Source: Bosea sp. AS-1 (GTDB lineage Bacteria > Pseudomonadota > Alphaproteobacteria > Rhizobiales > Beijerinckiaceae). Taken from it: DNA of 64,000 bases. The notes under the pieces are model-generated. The model was not told the origin of the DNA. It searched no databases and saw nothing but the letters and a program-made list of their open reading frames with translations. Shown one piece after another: positions 47,245 to 56,325 of this stretch (positions are counted from its first letter, which is position 1; every line of letters begins with the position of its first letter). Location of the stretch: the NCBI RefSeq assembly GCF_002220095.1, contig NZ_CP022372.1, positions 1,522,501-1,586,500 on the forward strand. The letters run 5' to 3'. The position numbers and the translations under genes are program-made.

Positions 47245-47486
47245 GTTCAAACATGGCCGCCAACGCGCTCTCCGCGACGATTGCGGATGCGGCGGTTGCT
47301 GGAATAATGGCTGCGCGCCGGACAGCGACCTGCCCCCTGCCGATGAGACCCGCCGTGCGTTCCATGCGTTCATCCGGCGTGATCGTCGCGGTTAATGGCC
47401 CGTGCGCGCCTACGGCAATTGAGGTGAGGGGTGTCTAGAGGCCATTCTCAGCCAAACAGTAGCCCCCGGTATCAGGGCTATAAGAA

Positions 47487-47563
47487 TGGTAGCGGGAGAG
47501 GGACTTGAACCCCCGACACGCGGATTATGATTCCGCTGCTCTAACCAGCTGAGCTACCCCGCC
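47487..47563 (-). tRNA. tRNA-Met (CAU), elongator type
   Basis: Read on the minus strand, the 77-base sequence folds as a full cloverleaf. The D arm is GCTCAGCTGGTTAGAGC, the anticodon stem GCGGA/TCCGC encloses ATCATAA with anticodon CAU, the T arm contains GGGTTCAAGTCCC, and CCA is encoded. The 1-72 pair is G-U, unlike the C-A mismatch of initiators, so it is not the initiator. A lysidine-modified tRNA-Ile2 is the other possibility, but the anticodon arm matches elongator Met. Confidence 0.93.
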
Positions 47564-47668
47564 ACATGTTCCGGCTGTCGCCGTCAGCGACCCGTCACAG
47601 GGGCGCGATATAGGGGGCGGGGCCGGACCTCGTCAAGCCTTGCGGACAGATTTCCCGCACAAGCTGCC

Positions 47669-48310
47669 TCAAGCCGGAGGAGAAGCGCGCTTACGCAGCC
47701 GCACCACCTTGAAATAGCCGCGGCCGACATGAACCGTGTCATAGCGTCCGGTCCGGGCCGCCCAGGCGGTCAGGCGGCTGACCTTGAAGTCACTGCTCCA
47801 GCCGATCGCCCGCGCCAGTGGCGCAACGGCAGCCCAGAACAGCGCGAGCGGGCCGCCATCGTCGACCAGGCGGCTGGAGATGATGATCTCGCCGCCCGGC
47901 TTCAGCACCCGGTCCATCTCGGCGAGAGCCTGTTCGGGATCGGGCACCAGCGTGATGACGAATTGCGCCGTCACCGCATCGAACCGCTCCGCTGCGAAGC
48001 CGAGCCGGCAAGCATCCATTACGGTCAGTCCCCGGACATGAGTGAGCCCGCCACCCGCGACCTTGCGGTTGGCGACCTTGAGCATATCGAGCGAGAGGTC
48101 GGCGCCGACGACGCGGCTCTCCGGTGTGAAATAGGGCAGCGTCAGGCCGGTTCCGACGCCGATCTCCAGAATGTCGGGCCCGCAGGCGCAGGCGGCCGTT
48201 ACGGCCTCGCGCTGCGGCCGGGACAACATGTGCTGATAGACCTTGTCGTAGAACTTCGCCCAGGTGGCATAGGCGCGCTTCTGGGTCTCGAGGTGATCTG
48301 TCACCGGCAT
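47669..48310 (-). CDS. class I SAM methyltransferase, PmtA-like (phosphatidylethanolamine N-methyltransferase)
   Basis: The 213-aa soluble enzyme opens with YATWAKFYDKVYQHML. It has motif I LEIGVGTGLTLPYF, motif II acidic VVGADLSLDML, and the post-motif FDAVTAQFVITLVPDPEQAL with VLKPGGEIIISSR. The pattern and length match the alphaproteobacterial PmtA type, which converts phosphatidylethanolamine to phosphatidylcholine. UbiE/other lipid methyltransferases are close relatives, so the substrate is probable, not certain. It is followed in direction by the tRNA gene and preceded by mnmA, 42 bases away. Confidence 0.85.
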   Translation of the reverse strand: MPVTDHLETQKRAYATWAKFYDKVYQHMLSRPQREAVTAACACGPDILEIGVGTGLTLPYFTPESRVVGADLSLDMLKVANRKVAGGGLTHVRGLTVMDACRLGFAAERFDAVTAQFVITLVPDPEQALAEMDRVLKPGGEIIISSRLVDDGGPLALFWAAVAPLARAIGWSSDFKVSRLTAWAARTGRYDTVHVGRGYFKVVRLRKRASPPA

Positions 48311-48352
48311 CGACGGTTCCGAACAGGCAAGATGAAGGAGATGACCGGGCGG

Positions 48353-49537
48353 TCAGGACAGCGCGAGCGCCGCCGGGGAGGGGGAGGCTGGCAAGGCGAG
48401 CGGCCGGCGCAGGATGGTGCCCCCGCCGAGCACCTGCGCGCCGGGGCCGGCGTCGGTGTAGATGACGCAAGCCTGGCCGGGCGAGACACCTTCCTCGTCG
48501 ATGGCGAGCTCGATGCGCAAGCCGTCCGCGTCGCGGAAGAGCCGGGCCTCGCGCGGCGCGCGGGTCGAGCGGACGCGCACGGCGACGTCGAGGCCTTCCT
48601 CCGGAAGCGCGTCGAGCGGCGCCCGGCCGAGCCAATTGAGATCGCGCAGGCGGATCTCGCGCACGCTCAGCGCCTCGCGCGGGCCGACGATGACGCGGGC
48701 GGTGTCGGCATCGAGCCTGAGCACATAGAGCGGCTCGGCCGCGCTGATGCCGAGGCCCTTGCGCTGGCCGACGGTGTAATGCAGCACGCCGTCATGATGG
48801 CCGAGCACGCGCCCGTCGAGATGGACGATCTCGCCGGGGCGGGCAGCACCGGGCTTCAGCCGCTCGATGACGTCGGCATAGCGGCCATTGGGCACGAAGC
48901 AGATATCCTGGCTGTCGGGCTTGTCGGCGATGGCGAGGCCGAGCTCGGCGGCGAGCGCGCGGGTCTGCGCCTTGTCGATGCCACCCAGCGGGAAGCGCAG
49001 CAGGTCGAGCTGCTCCTGCGTGGTGGCATAGAGGAAATAGCTCTGGTCGCGATTCATGTCGGCGGCGCGGAACAGGCCGCGATGACCGTTGCCGAGGTCG
49101 TGGCTGACGACGTAATGGCCGGTCGCCAGCGCATCGGCGCCCAGCTCCCTGGCAAGGTCGAGCAGGTCACGGAACTTCACGGTCCGGTTGCACTCGACGC
49201 ACGGGATCGGCGTCTCGCCCGCGAGATAGCTCTCGGCGAAGCGCTCGATCACTGCGTTGCGGAAGCGGCTCTCGTAGTCGAGCACGTAGTGCGGGATGCC
49301 GATGGTCTCGGCGACCCGGCGGGCATCGTGGATATCCTGCCCGGCGCAGCAGGCCCCGGCACGGTGAACAGCTGCGCCATGGTCGTAGAGCTGCAGCGTG
49401 ACGCCGATGACCTCGTAGCCCTCACGCTTGAGGAGCGCCGCCACGACCGAGGAATCGACGCCGCCCGACATCGCCGCGACGACGCGCGTGGCCGCGGGCG
49501 GCTTGGCGATATCGAGGGAGTTGAGGGGTGCGTTCAT
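48353..49537 (-). CDS. mnmA: tRNA-specific 2-thiouridylase MnmA
   Basis: Thiolates U34 of tRNA-Lys, Glu and Gln. The 394-aa protein has the PP-loop SGGVDSS near residue 24, the catalytic Cys in [15 protein letters not shown], the RDQSYFLY motif, the second Cys in DSQDICFVP, and [11 protein letters not shown]. The C terminus is a beta-barrel tRNA-binding domain. The ATG at 49537 is chosen because the upstream open frame to 51142 is antisense to fliK. Confidence 0.96.
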   Translation of the reverse strand: MNAPLNSLDIAKPPAATRVVAAMSGGVDSSVVAALLKREGYEVIGVTLQLYDHGAAVHRAGACCAGQDIHDARRVAETIGIPHYVLDYESRFRNAVIERFAESYLAGETPIPCVECNRTVKFRDLLDLARELGADALATGHYVVSHDLGNGHRGLFRAADMNRDQSYFLYATTQEQLDLLRFPLGGIDKAQTRALAAELGLAIADKPDSQDICFVPNGRYADVIERLKPGAARPGEIVHLDGRVLGHHDGVLHYTVGQRKGLGISAAEPLYVLRLDADTARVIVGPREALSVREIRLRDLNWLGRAPLDALPEEGLDVAVRVRSTRAPREARLFRDADGLRIELAIDEEGVSPGQACVIYTDAGPGAQVLGGGTILRRPLALPASPSPAALALS

Positions 49538-49704
49538 CGAGGATCGGCGTTCAGGAGCGCGTTTCGCGCAGGTCGGCGGTTCTATATCGGTTTTGCCCGC
49601 CTGCGGCCAGCGGGATCGGCAAATCCTGCCGGTCGAAGGCGGATTCTGCCGTGACAGACGCTCCATCTGGCAGGCTAAGCCGTTGAAATATAGGTAGCTG
49701 TCTC

Positions 49705-49720
49705 TGGCGCGCAACTTGCT
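49705..49720 (+). promoter_or_regulatory. sigma-54 promoter upstream of fliK-flgD
   Basis: TGGCGCGCAACTTGCT has GG and GC separated by exactly ten bases and matches TGGCACR-N4-TTGCW at all but one informative position. Transcription would start about 12 bases further on, near 49732, which supports the ATG at 49763 as the fliK start. A sigma-54 activator of the FlbD type is encoded at 56326. Confidence 0.75.
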
Positions 49721-49762
49721 CGCCGCAGGCGGGTGCTCTTTGCCCGCATTGCGGAACCGTTC

Positions 49763-51268
49763 ATGCCTGTCGAAACCGTGTTCAACACCTCGCCTGCCAA
49801 GGAGTCGTCGGGACCACGCCGTCGCTCCGGCGAAACCGGCGCGACCGGAGACGGCAAGGGCTTTTCCCTGCCAAAGCAGGAGGCGACCACGGCTCAAGAC
49901 GGTGGGCAAGACGCAACCCGCGACGGGAAGCCCGCTTCGGCGCCCCGGCAGCCAGCCACCGCCGCTGCGGTGAAAGCCGCCGGTCAGGACAAGCCGGTGA
50001 CGACGGCACGATCGCAGACATCGCCTGCGCCAGCCGGTTCGTTCGTCGATACGCTGGCGGAACTCCTCGCTGCTGCGCAGGAGCAGGCAGCCTCGCCCGC
50101 GGGCGATACGACCGACGAGGCGGGGGCGAAGGGCAAGCCCGGGCAGAAGGGGACCGACGGGAAAAAGGCTGGCGAGGCTTCCGCAGACAGGGCCGAGGGT
50201 ACCGACACGGCGGTCGCTGACAAGATTTCGGGCGAGGTGGCCGCCCTTGCGGTCTCGCCGGATCAGAAAACGACCGGGCAACAGATTGCGGGAGCACTGT
50301 CGCTTGCCTTGCCTGTCGCGGCTTCTGCTGGCGGCAAGAATCCGGGTGAGGATGCCGTCGCAGAGGGCGGCGCCATTCCACCGGGACAGGCATCGAAGGG
50401 CCAGATACTGGCGGCTTCCGCGCTTGCGGCGCGCGCCGGTCACACCGAGCAGGCCGGGACCTCTGTGGGCAAGCCTGCTGACGGTTCCGCGCCGGCAGCG
50501 ACACCGACCACGATCACCGGCGAGCATTCGCCGACCACTGCGCAGGCACACAAGGGCACCACTCTCGACACGGCTGCCGACGCGACGGTCTCTTCCATGA
50601 AGACGGATGCCGCGCCGGGCATTTCTTCCGGGCAGGGCGCCTCTGCCACGCCCGGGGAGGCGAAGCCGGCCGAGGTCGTCGTGCAACAGGCCCTGGCGCC
50701 GATCGATCTCGGGGCGCTGGTGCAGCAGGCGGTCGGTGGGGCCGACTCCGCCAGGCTTCTGTCTCCGCTCGATCAGGCAACGGCGGCAGCAAACCAGGCG
50801 CCTTCGCCCGGGCAGGGACAAACCGGGCTCCCGCCGACACCGCTGCATGTCCTGCCTATCGAGATCGGGCTGCGCGCGCTCTCCGGCTCGAAGCAGTTCG
50901 ACATCCGGCTCGACCCCGACGAGCTCGGTCGCGTCGACGTCAATCTCTCCATTTCCGACAAGGGCGAGGTCAGTGCCCGCCTCGTGGTCGATCGTGTCGA
51001 GACGCTGCATCTGTTGCAGCGCGACGCGCGCACGCTGGAGCGCGCTTTCGAGCAGGCGGGCCTCAAGCCTTCGGATAGCGGCGTCGATATCAGCCTGCGC
51101 GATCCGTCTGACCAATCCGCCTTTCGGCAGCAGCGCCAGCATGAGGAGGCGCCGCAGCGTCCGCGCCAGCCTTCGCTTGCCGAAACGGGCGACGACGCCG
51201 TTCTTCAGACCAATCCCGTGCCGCAGCGTCGCCTCGTGCGACTGGGCGGCGTCGACCTCAGCATCTGA
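49763..51268 (+). CDS. fliK: flagellar hook-length control protein FliK
   Basis: The 501-aa protein measures hook length and switches export specificity. Its first 350 residues are low-complexity Ala/Gly/Thr/Pro/Lys sequence as usual for FliK. The C-terminal Flg_hook domain (about residues 365-450) is clear: [59 protein letters not shown]. The ATG at 49763 is preferred to a GTG at 49733 because of the sigma-54 promoter position. It precedes flgD by 15 bases. Confidence 0.9.
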   Translation: MPVETVFNTSPAKESSGPRRRSGETGATGDGKGFSLPKQEATTAQDGGQDATRDGKPASAPRQPATAAAVKAAGQDKPVTTARSQTSPAPAGSFVDTLAELLAAAQEQAASPAGDTTDEAGAKGKPGQKGTDGKKAGEASADRAEGTDTAVADKISGEVAALAVSPDQKTTGQQIAGALSLALPVAASAGGKNPGEDAVAEGGAIPPGQASKGQILAASALAARAGHTEQAGTSVGKPADGSAPAATPTTITGEHSPTTAQAHKGTTLDTAADATVSSMKTDAAPGISSGQGASATPGEAKPAEVVVQQALAPIDLGALVQQAVGGADSARLLSPLDQATAAANQAPSPGQGQTGLPPTPLHVLPIEIGLRALSGSKQFDIRLDPDELGRVDVNLSISDKGEVSARLVVDRVETLHLLQRDARTLERAFEQAGLKPSDSGVDISLRDPSDQSAFRQQRQHEEAPQRPRQPSLAETGDDAVLQTNPVPQRRLVRLGGVDLSI

Positions 51269-51283
51269 GCGAGGACAGGCAGC

Positions 51284-51952
51284 ATGGCCGTTTCAGGCGT
51301 GAATGGATCCTCCGGCACCTCGACCACCTCGGGCAGCTCCTCGAGCAGCTCGAGCACGATCGCCGGCAATTTCGACCAGTTCCTGCTGCTGCTGACGACG
51401 CAGCTCAAGAACCAGTCCCCACTCGACCCGCTCGACACCAATCAGTTCACCGAGCAGCTGGTGCAGTTCGCCGGCGTCGAGCAGCAGCTCAAGACCAACG
51501 ACACGCTGAGCTCCCTGCTGAGCCTCAGCGCGGCCGGCACCGCGACGAACGCCGTCGGCTTCATCGGTTCGACGATCACGGCCGACGGGGCGACGACGCG
51601 CCTGACGAACGGTGCTGCCGCCTGGAAGGTCAACGCGTCGGCGGCCGGCACCGCGACCGTCACCATCAAGGATTCGAAGGGCAGCGTCGTCCAGACCATG
51701 ACGCGTAGCCTCACGGCCGGCGACCAGACGCTGAGCTGGGACGGCTCGACCTCGACCGGCGCCACGGCACCCGATGGCGAATACACCATCACCATCGACG
51801 GCCGCACCGTAGCGGGCGACGCGATCACGGCGAAGATGCAGATCAGCGGCCTTGTCGACGGCGTCGATTTCACCAGCTCGATCCCGGTTCTGAAGATCGG
51901 CGGCATCAGCGTGCCGATCGACAAGGTGAAGAGCGTGGTGCGCGGCGAGTAG
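51284..51952 (+). CDS. flgD: flagellar hook-capping protein FlgD
   Basis: Scaffold for hook assembly. The 222-aa product has a Ser/Thr-rich head and the conserved N-terminal FlgD segment [20 protein letters not shown] with [17 protein letters not shown] central FLG/Ig-like beta domain follows ([31 protein letters not shown]), and the end is Tudor-like. It is co-transcribed with fliK. Confidence 0.95.
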   Translation: MAVSGVNGSSGTSTTSGSSSSSSSTIAGNFDQFLLLLTTQLKNQSPLDPLDTNQFTEQLVQFAGVEQQLKTNDTLSSLLSLSAAGTATNAVGFIGSTITADGATTRLTNGAAAWKVNASAAGTATVTIKDSKGSVVQTMTRSLTAGDQTLSWDGSTSTGATAPDGEYTITIDGRTVAGDAITAKMQISGLVDGVDFTSSIPVLKIGGISVPIDKVKSVVRGE

Positions 51953-51988
51953 CCCCCCGAATCAGAGAGGGACATCCTCACGATCGTT

Positions 51989-52003
51989 TTAGGCAAATCT
52001 TAA
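51989..52003 (+). promoter_or_regulatory. CtrA-like box upstream of sciP
   Basis: TTAG-N7-TTAA matches the CtrA consensus TTAA-N7-TTAA with one mismatch. It lies 54 bases before the sciP start codon, a position suitable for activation. Confidence 0.5.
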
Positions 52004-52057
52004 AACCGGACGGCTAGGCTCACCCCCAGTAGCTCTGTTGAGTTGTGTGAGAGTATC

Positions 52058-52333
52058 ATGACCGAGCCATTGCGACCGCGGGTAAAATACGTGATCGGAC
52101 CGGACGGAAGTCCGCTGACGATCGCGGATCTCCCGCCGATGAACACAAGGCGCTGGGTCATCCGGCGCAAGGCAGAGGTCGTCGCGGCGGTTCGCGGCGG
52201 CCTGCTCAGCCTCGAGGAGGCCTGCCAGCGTTACACCCTGACGGTCGACGAATTCCTGAGCTGGCAGATGTCGATCGACCAGCACGGGCTCGCGGGGCTG
52301 CGGACCACCCGCATCCAGCACTACCGCCAGTAA
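52058..52333 (+). CDS. sciP: CtrA inhibitor SciP (DUF1153 family)
   Basis: The 91-aa helix-turn-helix protein has YVIGPDGSPLTIADLPPMNT, then RRWVIRRKAEVVAAVRGGLL and SLEEACQRYTLTVDEFLSWQ, the recognisable SciP core. In Caulobacter, SciP binds CtrA and blocks RNA polymerase recruitment at CtrA-activated promoters, including flagellar ones. Here it sits between flgD and fliF, next to candidate CtrA boxes, and is followed by a terminator. It is probably itself CtrA-activated. Confidence 0.93.
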   Translation: MTEPLRPRVKYVIGPDGSPLTIADLPPMNTRRWVIRRKAEVVAAVRGGLLSLEEACQRYTLTVDEFLSWQMSIDQHGLAGLRTTRIQHYRQ

Positions 52334-52359
52334 GCCGGCGGCATCCTCTCCGTCTTCTG

Positions 52360-52389
52360 AGGCGTCGGTCCCCGGACCGGCGCCTTTTT
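52360..52389 (+). terminator. rho-independent terminator after sciP
   Basis: A 10-base stem (AGGCGTCGGT with ACCGGCGCCT, one G-U pair), a 6-base loop and four to five T residues, 27 bases after the sciP stop. It separates sciP from the fliF operon. Confidence 0.85.
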
Positions 52390-52440
52390 CGTATGCGCCG
52401 GCGCCACGCATCCAATGATTAACGACCCGTGGGGCAAAAA

Positions 52441-52478
52441 TTAACCAGCCGCTAACCATGCACCGGGAAAAACTTGCC
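52441..52478 (+). promoter_or_regulatory. composite CtrA box plus FlbD-like element upstream of fliF
   Basis: TTAA-N7-CTAAC (from 52441) is a CtrA-like box with one mismatch. It is followed by CCATG and then CCGGG-N6-TTGCC, ending at 52478. The same arrangement with identical spacing occurs before flhA at 59801. The second half resembles the palindromic sites bound by FlbD in Caulobacter flagellar promoters, as far as I recall them. It lies 55-92 bases before the fliF start. Confidence 0.6.
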
Positions 52479-52532
52479 TAGTGGGCGACGCAAATCAGGC
52501 GCCGCCCGCGGCTTTGTGGAACGGATGGCGGC

Positions 52533-54230
52533 GTGAACGGGCTTTTCGAGCAGTTTGCCAAATTCGGCGCGGCGCGGCTGGCCGCGATGCTGGCCGTGAC
52601 GCTGACGCTCGTCGGCTTCTTCGGCTTCGTGATGTTCCGCATGTCGCAGCCAGCGATGAGCGTGCTGTTCGCCGACCTCTCGAGCCAGGATGTCAGCGCG
52701 ATCCTCAAGGATCTCGATGCCCGCGGCATCAAATACGAGCTGCGCGGCGACGGGCAGACCGTGCTGGTGCCGAAGGACGATGTGCCGCGCCTGCGGCTCG
52801 ACCTCGCCGGCAAGGGTATCCCGGCCGGCGGCGGCGTCGGCTACGAGATCTTCGACAAGGGCGACGCCTTTTCCTCGACGAGCTTCGTCCAGAACATCAA
52901 TCACCTGCGCGCGCTGGAAGGCGAGCTCTCGCGCACCATCCGCTCGATCAGCCGGGTGCAGGCCGCGCGGGTGCATCTTGTCATTCCTGAGCGGCGCCTG
53001 TTCGAGCGCGATCGCGAGCCGCCGCGCGCCTCGATCGCGCTCAAGCTTGCCGGCGATCTCGATGCCGCCCAGGTCCGGGCGGTTCGTCATCTCGTCGCTT
53101 CGGCCGTGGACGGGCTGAAGCCGGAGCGCGTCTCGATCGTCGACGAGCGCGGCCGCCTGCTGGCCGATGGCGCCCGCGACGAGCAGGGCATGCTCGGGCT
53201 CGGTCTCGACGAGCGCCAGACCGCAATCGAGAAGCGGATCAAGTCGCAGGTCGAGGACATCGTCGCCGGCATAGTCGGCTACGGCAGGGCACGGGTACAG
53301 GTTTCGGCCACGCTCGACGCCAACAGGGTCGAGAGCCGGTCGGAGAGCTTCGATCCGGAAAGCCGGGTCGTGCGCTCCAGCCAGAATCGTACCGAGGCCT
53401 CGGCGACAGCCGAGGCCGGCAACGGCACCGTCACCGTCGGTAATGAGCTGCCCGGCGCGCAGCAGACGCAAGGCCAGCAGCAGAACCAGCGCGACACCTC
53501 CTCGAAGAACGAGGAAGTGGTGAATTACGAGATTTCGAAGACGACGCGCACGGAGCTGCAGGAAGGCGGGCGCATCAAGAAGCTCTCGGTCGCCGTGCTG
53601 CTCGACGGCAATTACAGCCGGGGCCAGAATGGTGAGCTCGCCTACCAGCCGCGCGGCAACGAGGAACTCGACCGGATCAGCGAATTGGTGCGCACCGCCG
53701 TCGGCTTCGACCAGAACCGTGGCGACAAGGTTGAGGTCGTCAATCTGCGCTTCGCCGAGGCGCCGCAGCCGCCGGGAGACATGACCGAGCAGACGCTGAT
53801 GCAGCAGCTGATGTCCTTCAGCCGCGAGGATCTCGTCCGCTTCGCCGAGCTTGGCGTCATCTCGCTGCTCACCCTGATCGTGCTGATGACGGTCGTGCGC
53901 CCGTTGCTGAAGCAGGTTCTGGCCTCCGACAACAGCGTCACCACGCGGGCGCTTCCGAGCTTCATGCGCAACGGGACGCTGGTCGGCCCGGACGGCGAGC
54001 CTACCGGCGATCCCGCCGCGCCGGGCCGCGCCGTCGCGACCGTTGGTCCGAATGGTGAGCTCGTGTCGGCCGAGGTCGAGATGCCGTCCGAACGCATGCT
54101 CGCCATCGCCCAGGTCAAGGGCCAGCTCAAGGCGCAGTCGGTCGAGAAGATCGGTGCGCTGGTTTCGCAGAATCCGGCCGACTCGGTCGCGGTGCTGCGC
54201 AGCTGGATCCACGAGAAGGCACCGGCGTGA
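52533..54230 (+). CDS. fliF: flagellar MS-ring protein FliF
   Basis: The 565-aa protein forms the inner-membrane ring of the basal body. It has a first membrane segment near residues 12-36, YscJ/ring-building motifs (LRLDLAGKGIPAGGGVGYEI, TRALEGELSRTI-like RALEGELSRTIRSI) and a Gln/Asn-rich flexible periplasmic loop. A second membrane segment lies near 455 (LGVISLLTLIVLMTVV), with a cytoplasmic FliG-binding tail at the end (ADSVAVLRSWIHEKAPA). The start is a GTG. It is the first gene of the fliF-fliG-fliH-fliN-flbD operon. Confidence 0.95.
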   Translation: MNGLFEQFAKFGAARLAAMLAVTLTLVGFFGFVMFRMSQPAMSVLFADLSSQDVSAILKDLDARGIKYELRGDGQTVLVPKDDVPRLRLDLAGKGIPAGGGVGYEIFDKGDAFSSTSFVQNINHLRALEGELSRTIRSISRVQAARVHLVIPERRLFERDREPPRASIALKLAGDLDAAQVRAVRHLVASAVDGLKPERVSIVDERGRLLADGARDEQGMLGLGLDERQTAIEKRIKSQVEDIVAGIVGYGRARVQVSATLDANRVESRSESFDPESRVVRSSQNRTEASATAEAGNGTVTVGNELPGAQQTQGQQQNQRDTSSKNEEVVNYEISKTTRTELQEGGRIKKLSVAVLLDGNYSRGQNGELAYQPRGNEELDRISELVRTAVGFDQNRGDKVEVVNLRFAEAPQPPGDMTEQTLMQQLMSFSREDLVRFAELGVISLLTLIVLMTVVRPLLKQVLASDNSVTTRALPSFMRNGTLVGPDGEPTGDPAAPGRAVATVGPNGELVSAEVEMPSERMLAIAQVKGQLKAQSVEKIGALVSQNPADSVAVLRSWIHEKAPA

Positions 54231-54244
54231 CGGGCCGCTGAACC

Positions 54245-55324
54245 ATGGCAGAGACACGCTCCATCGCGACGCGCAATCCCGGTCTCCCCGAAGGCATCGA
54301 GGGGGGAGGCTTCGGCGTCACCACGATCGCCCAGATGACCGGCCCGCAGCGCGCGGCCGTCATCCTGCTCGTGCTCGGCGAGGATCACGGCAAGGCCATC
54401 TGGCAGGAATTCGACGACGACGAGATCCGCATCATCACCCGCGCCATGGCCGAGCTCGGCACCGTCGATGCCGACGAGGTCGAGCGGCTCATGCTGGACT
54501 TCGTGGGCAAGCTCTCCAGCGCCGGCGCCGTGACCGGATCCTTCGATCGCACCATCTCGCTGCTGGAGAAGATCCTGCCGAGCGATCAGGTCGCGCTGAT
54601 CATGGAGGAGATCCGTGGGCCGGCCGGCCGCAACATGTGGCAGAAGCTCGGCAATATCGATGCCGTCGTGCTCGCGAACTTCCTCAAGAACGAATACCCG
54701 CAGACCATCGCCGTGATCCTCTCGAAGATCCGGCCGGATCATGCCGCCAATGTGCTGCGTAACCTGCCGGGCGATCTCTCGATCGAGGTGGTCGGACGGA
54801 TGCTGCGGCTCGAATCCGTGCAGAAGGAAGCGCTCGACCACATCGAGAACACGCTGCGCACCGAATTCGTCTCGACGTTGACTCAGACGCGCCGCCGCGA
54901 TCCGCACGAGATGATGGCGGAGATCTTCAACGGCTTCGACCGGCAGACCGAGATCCGCTTCCTATCGGCGCTCGATGCGTCCAATCAAGAGGCGGCCGAG
55001 CGCATCCGCGCCCTGATGTTCACCTTCGAGGACCTCGCCAAGCTCGATCCGGCCGGGCTGCAGACGCTGATGCGGCAAGTCGACAAGGACGTTCTGGCCC
55101 GCGCGCTCAAGGGTGCCAGCCAGCCGATGCGCGAGTTCTTCTTCGGCGCGATGTCTCAGCGCGCCGCCAAGAACATGCAGGACGACATGGAGGGGCTTGG
55201 CCCATTGCGCCTCAAGGAGGTCGACGAGGCCCAGACCAAGCTGGTGACGATGACCAAGGACCTCGCCGACAAGGGCGAGATCGTGCTGTCGAAGGGCAAT
55301 TCCGAAGACGAGCTGGTGTACTGA
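54245..55324 (+). CDS. fliG: flagellar motor switch protein FliG
   Basis: The 359-aa torque-generating rotor protein. The N-terminal domain binds FliF (MTGPQRAAVILLVLGEDHGK), the middle has the EHPQ-equivalent EYPQ motif in NEYPQTIAVILSKI, and the C-terminal domain has the charged rotor helix (LAKLDPAGLQTLMRQVDKDV) and GASQPMREFFFGAMSQRAA. It follows fliF by 14 bases, and its stop is 1 base from the fliH start. Confidence 0.96.
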   Translation: MAETRSIATRNPGLPEGIEGGGFGVTTIAQMTGPQRAAVILLVLGEDHGKAIWQEFDDDEIRIITRAMAELGTVDADEVERLMLDFVGKLSSAGAVTGSFDRTISLLEKILPSDQVALIMEEIRGPAGRNMWQKLGNIDAVVLANFLKNEYPQTIAVILSKIRPDHAANVLRNLPGDLSIEVVGRMLRLESVQKEALDHIENTLRTEFVSTLTQTRRRDPHEMMAEIFNGFDRQTEIRFLSALDASNQEAAERIRALMFTFEDLAKLDPAGLQTLMRQVDKDVLARALKGASQPMREFFFGAMSQRAAKNMQDDMEGLGPLRLKEVDEAQTKLVTMTKDLADKGEIVLSKGNSEDELVY

Positions 55325-55325
55325 A

Positions 55326-55919
55326 ATGGCGACCGCGACGAAATTCATGTTCGGGACGGATTTCCGCGAGGGCAACCGCAAGGCGGCCAGCGAGGCCGAT
55401 CTCAATGCGGCCCGGGCCGCCGGATTTCAGGCCGGCCAGGAACAGGGCCGCCGCGAGGCGGAGGCGCAGTTCAACGGGCTCGCCGGGCAACTCGCCCGCT
55501 CGGCGGAACGGCTCTTCGCGCTGGAAACCGCGCGCATGGCAGCGATCGAGGAGCAGGCGGCGCAGGTTGCGCTGGCCGCCGCTAGAGCGCTCGCCGGAGC
55601 GGCGCTGGCCGAGAAGCCGATGGCCGCGCTGGCGCAGGCCATCCGCGAATGCATCGGCCACGCCCGCCAGGCGCCACACCTGGTCGTGCGCGTCAACGAG
55701 GTATCCGTCGAGGCGGCCGAGGAACTGGTGAGGCGCCTGGGGCGCGAGCACGGCTTCACCGGCCAATTGATGGTGCTGGGCGAGCCGGACATCCGCCTCG
55801 GCGACGGGCGGATCGAATGGGCCGACGGCGGCTTCGTGATGGATGGAGAGCGGCTCTCGGCTCTGATCGAGCAGGCGGTCGCCAGTGTTTTCCCCGGCGG
55901 TAGCCACACCGGGCAATGA
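55326..55919 (+). CDS. fliH: flagellar assembly protein FliH (FlbE-like)
   Basis: The 197-aa cytoplasmic protein has an N-terminal part rich in Ala/Gly/Glu/Arg, with GxxxG-type spacing (FQAGQEQGRREAEAQF), and a helical middle. The C-terminal domain is of FliH/YscL type (QAPHLVVRVNEVSVEAAEEL, GQLMVLGEPDIRLGDGRIEW). FliH regulates the export ATPase FliI, which is not in this window. The place between fliG and fliN matches flbE of Caulobacter. Confidence 0.88.
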   Translation: MATATKFMFGTDFREGNRKAASEADLNAARAAGFQAGQEQGRREAEAQFNGLAGQLARSAERLFALETARMAAIEEQAAQVALAAARALAGAALAEKPMAALAQAIRECIGHARQAPHLVVRVNEVSVEAAEELVRRLGREHGFTGQLMVLGEPDIRLGDGRIEWADGGFVMDGERLSALIEQAVASVFPGGSHTGQ

Positions 55920-55930
55920 AGGTCTGAACC

Positions 55931-56281
55931 ATGAGCCAGGAGAACGATCTCAACCTGCCGCCGCTGAGCCAGACCGACCTGTCATTCGATCAGAACGACA
56001 TGTCGGTGGCGCATTCGGGACCCGTTCCGGTCAAGACGGCCGAGGACCTCGAGCAGGTCTTCGACGTGCCGGTCACGGTCTCGGCCGTGCTCGGCTCCTC
56101 GAAGGTCGCGGTGGGCGACCTGCTCCAGATCGTGCCCGGCACGGTGCTGGAGCTCGACCGGCGCGTCGGCGAGGCGATCGACATCTTCGTCAACGAGCGC
56201 CTGGTGGCACGCGGCGAGGTCGTGGTCGTCGAGGACCGGCTCGGCGTGACCATGACCGAAATCATCAAGGCCGACCGGTGA
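55931..56281 (+). CDS. fliN: flagellar motor switch protein FliN
   Basis: The 116-aa C-ring component has an acidic unstructured N terminus and a SpoA domain from about residue 45: DVPVTVSAVLGSSKVAVGDL, PGTVLELDRRVGEAIDIFVN and ARGEVVVVEDRLGVTMTEI. It forms the lower C-ring with FliM, which is not in this window. Eleven bases separate it from fliH. Confidence 0.95.
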   Translation: MSQENDLNLPPLSQTDLSFDQNDMSVAHSGPVPVKTAEDLEQVFDVPVTVSAVLGSSKVAVGDLLQIVPGTVLELDRRVGEAIDIFVNERLVARGEVVVVEDRLGVTMTEIIKADR

Positions 56282-56325
56282 GAGCCGCGACGCCTTCACA
56301 TTCGACCAGCAGAAGGACCTGAGCC

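Noticed and set aside
47487..47563. tRNA with CAU anticodon as initiator or tRNA-Ile2
   Set aside because: It lacks the initiator mismatch at 1-72, and its anticodon arm matches elongator Met; Ile2 cannot be fully excluded without modification-enzyme identity elements.
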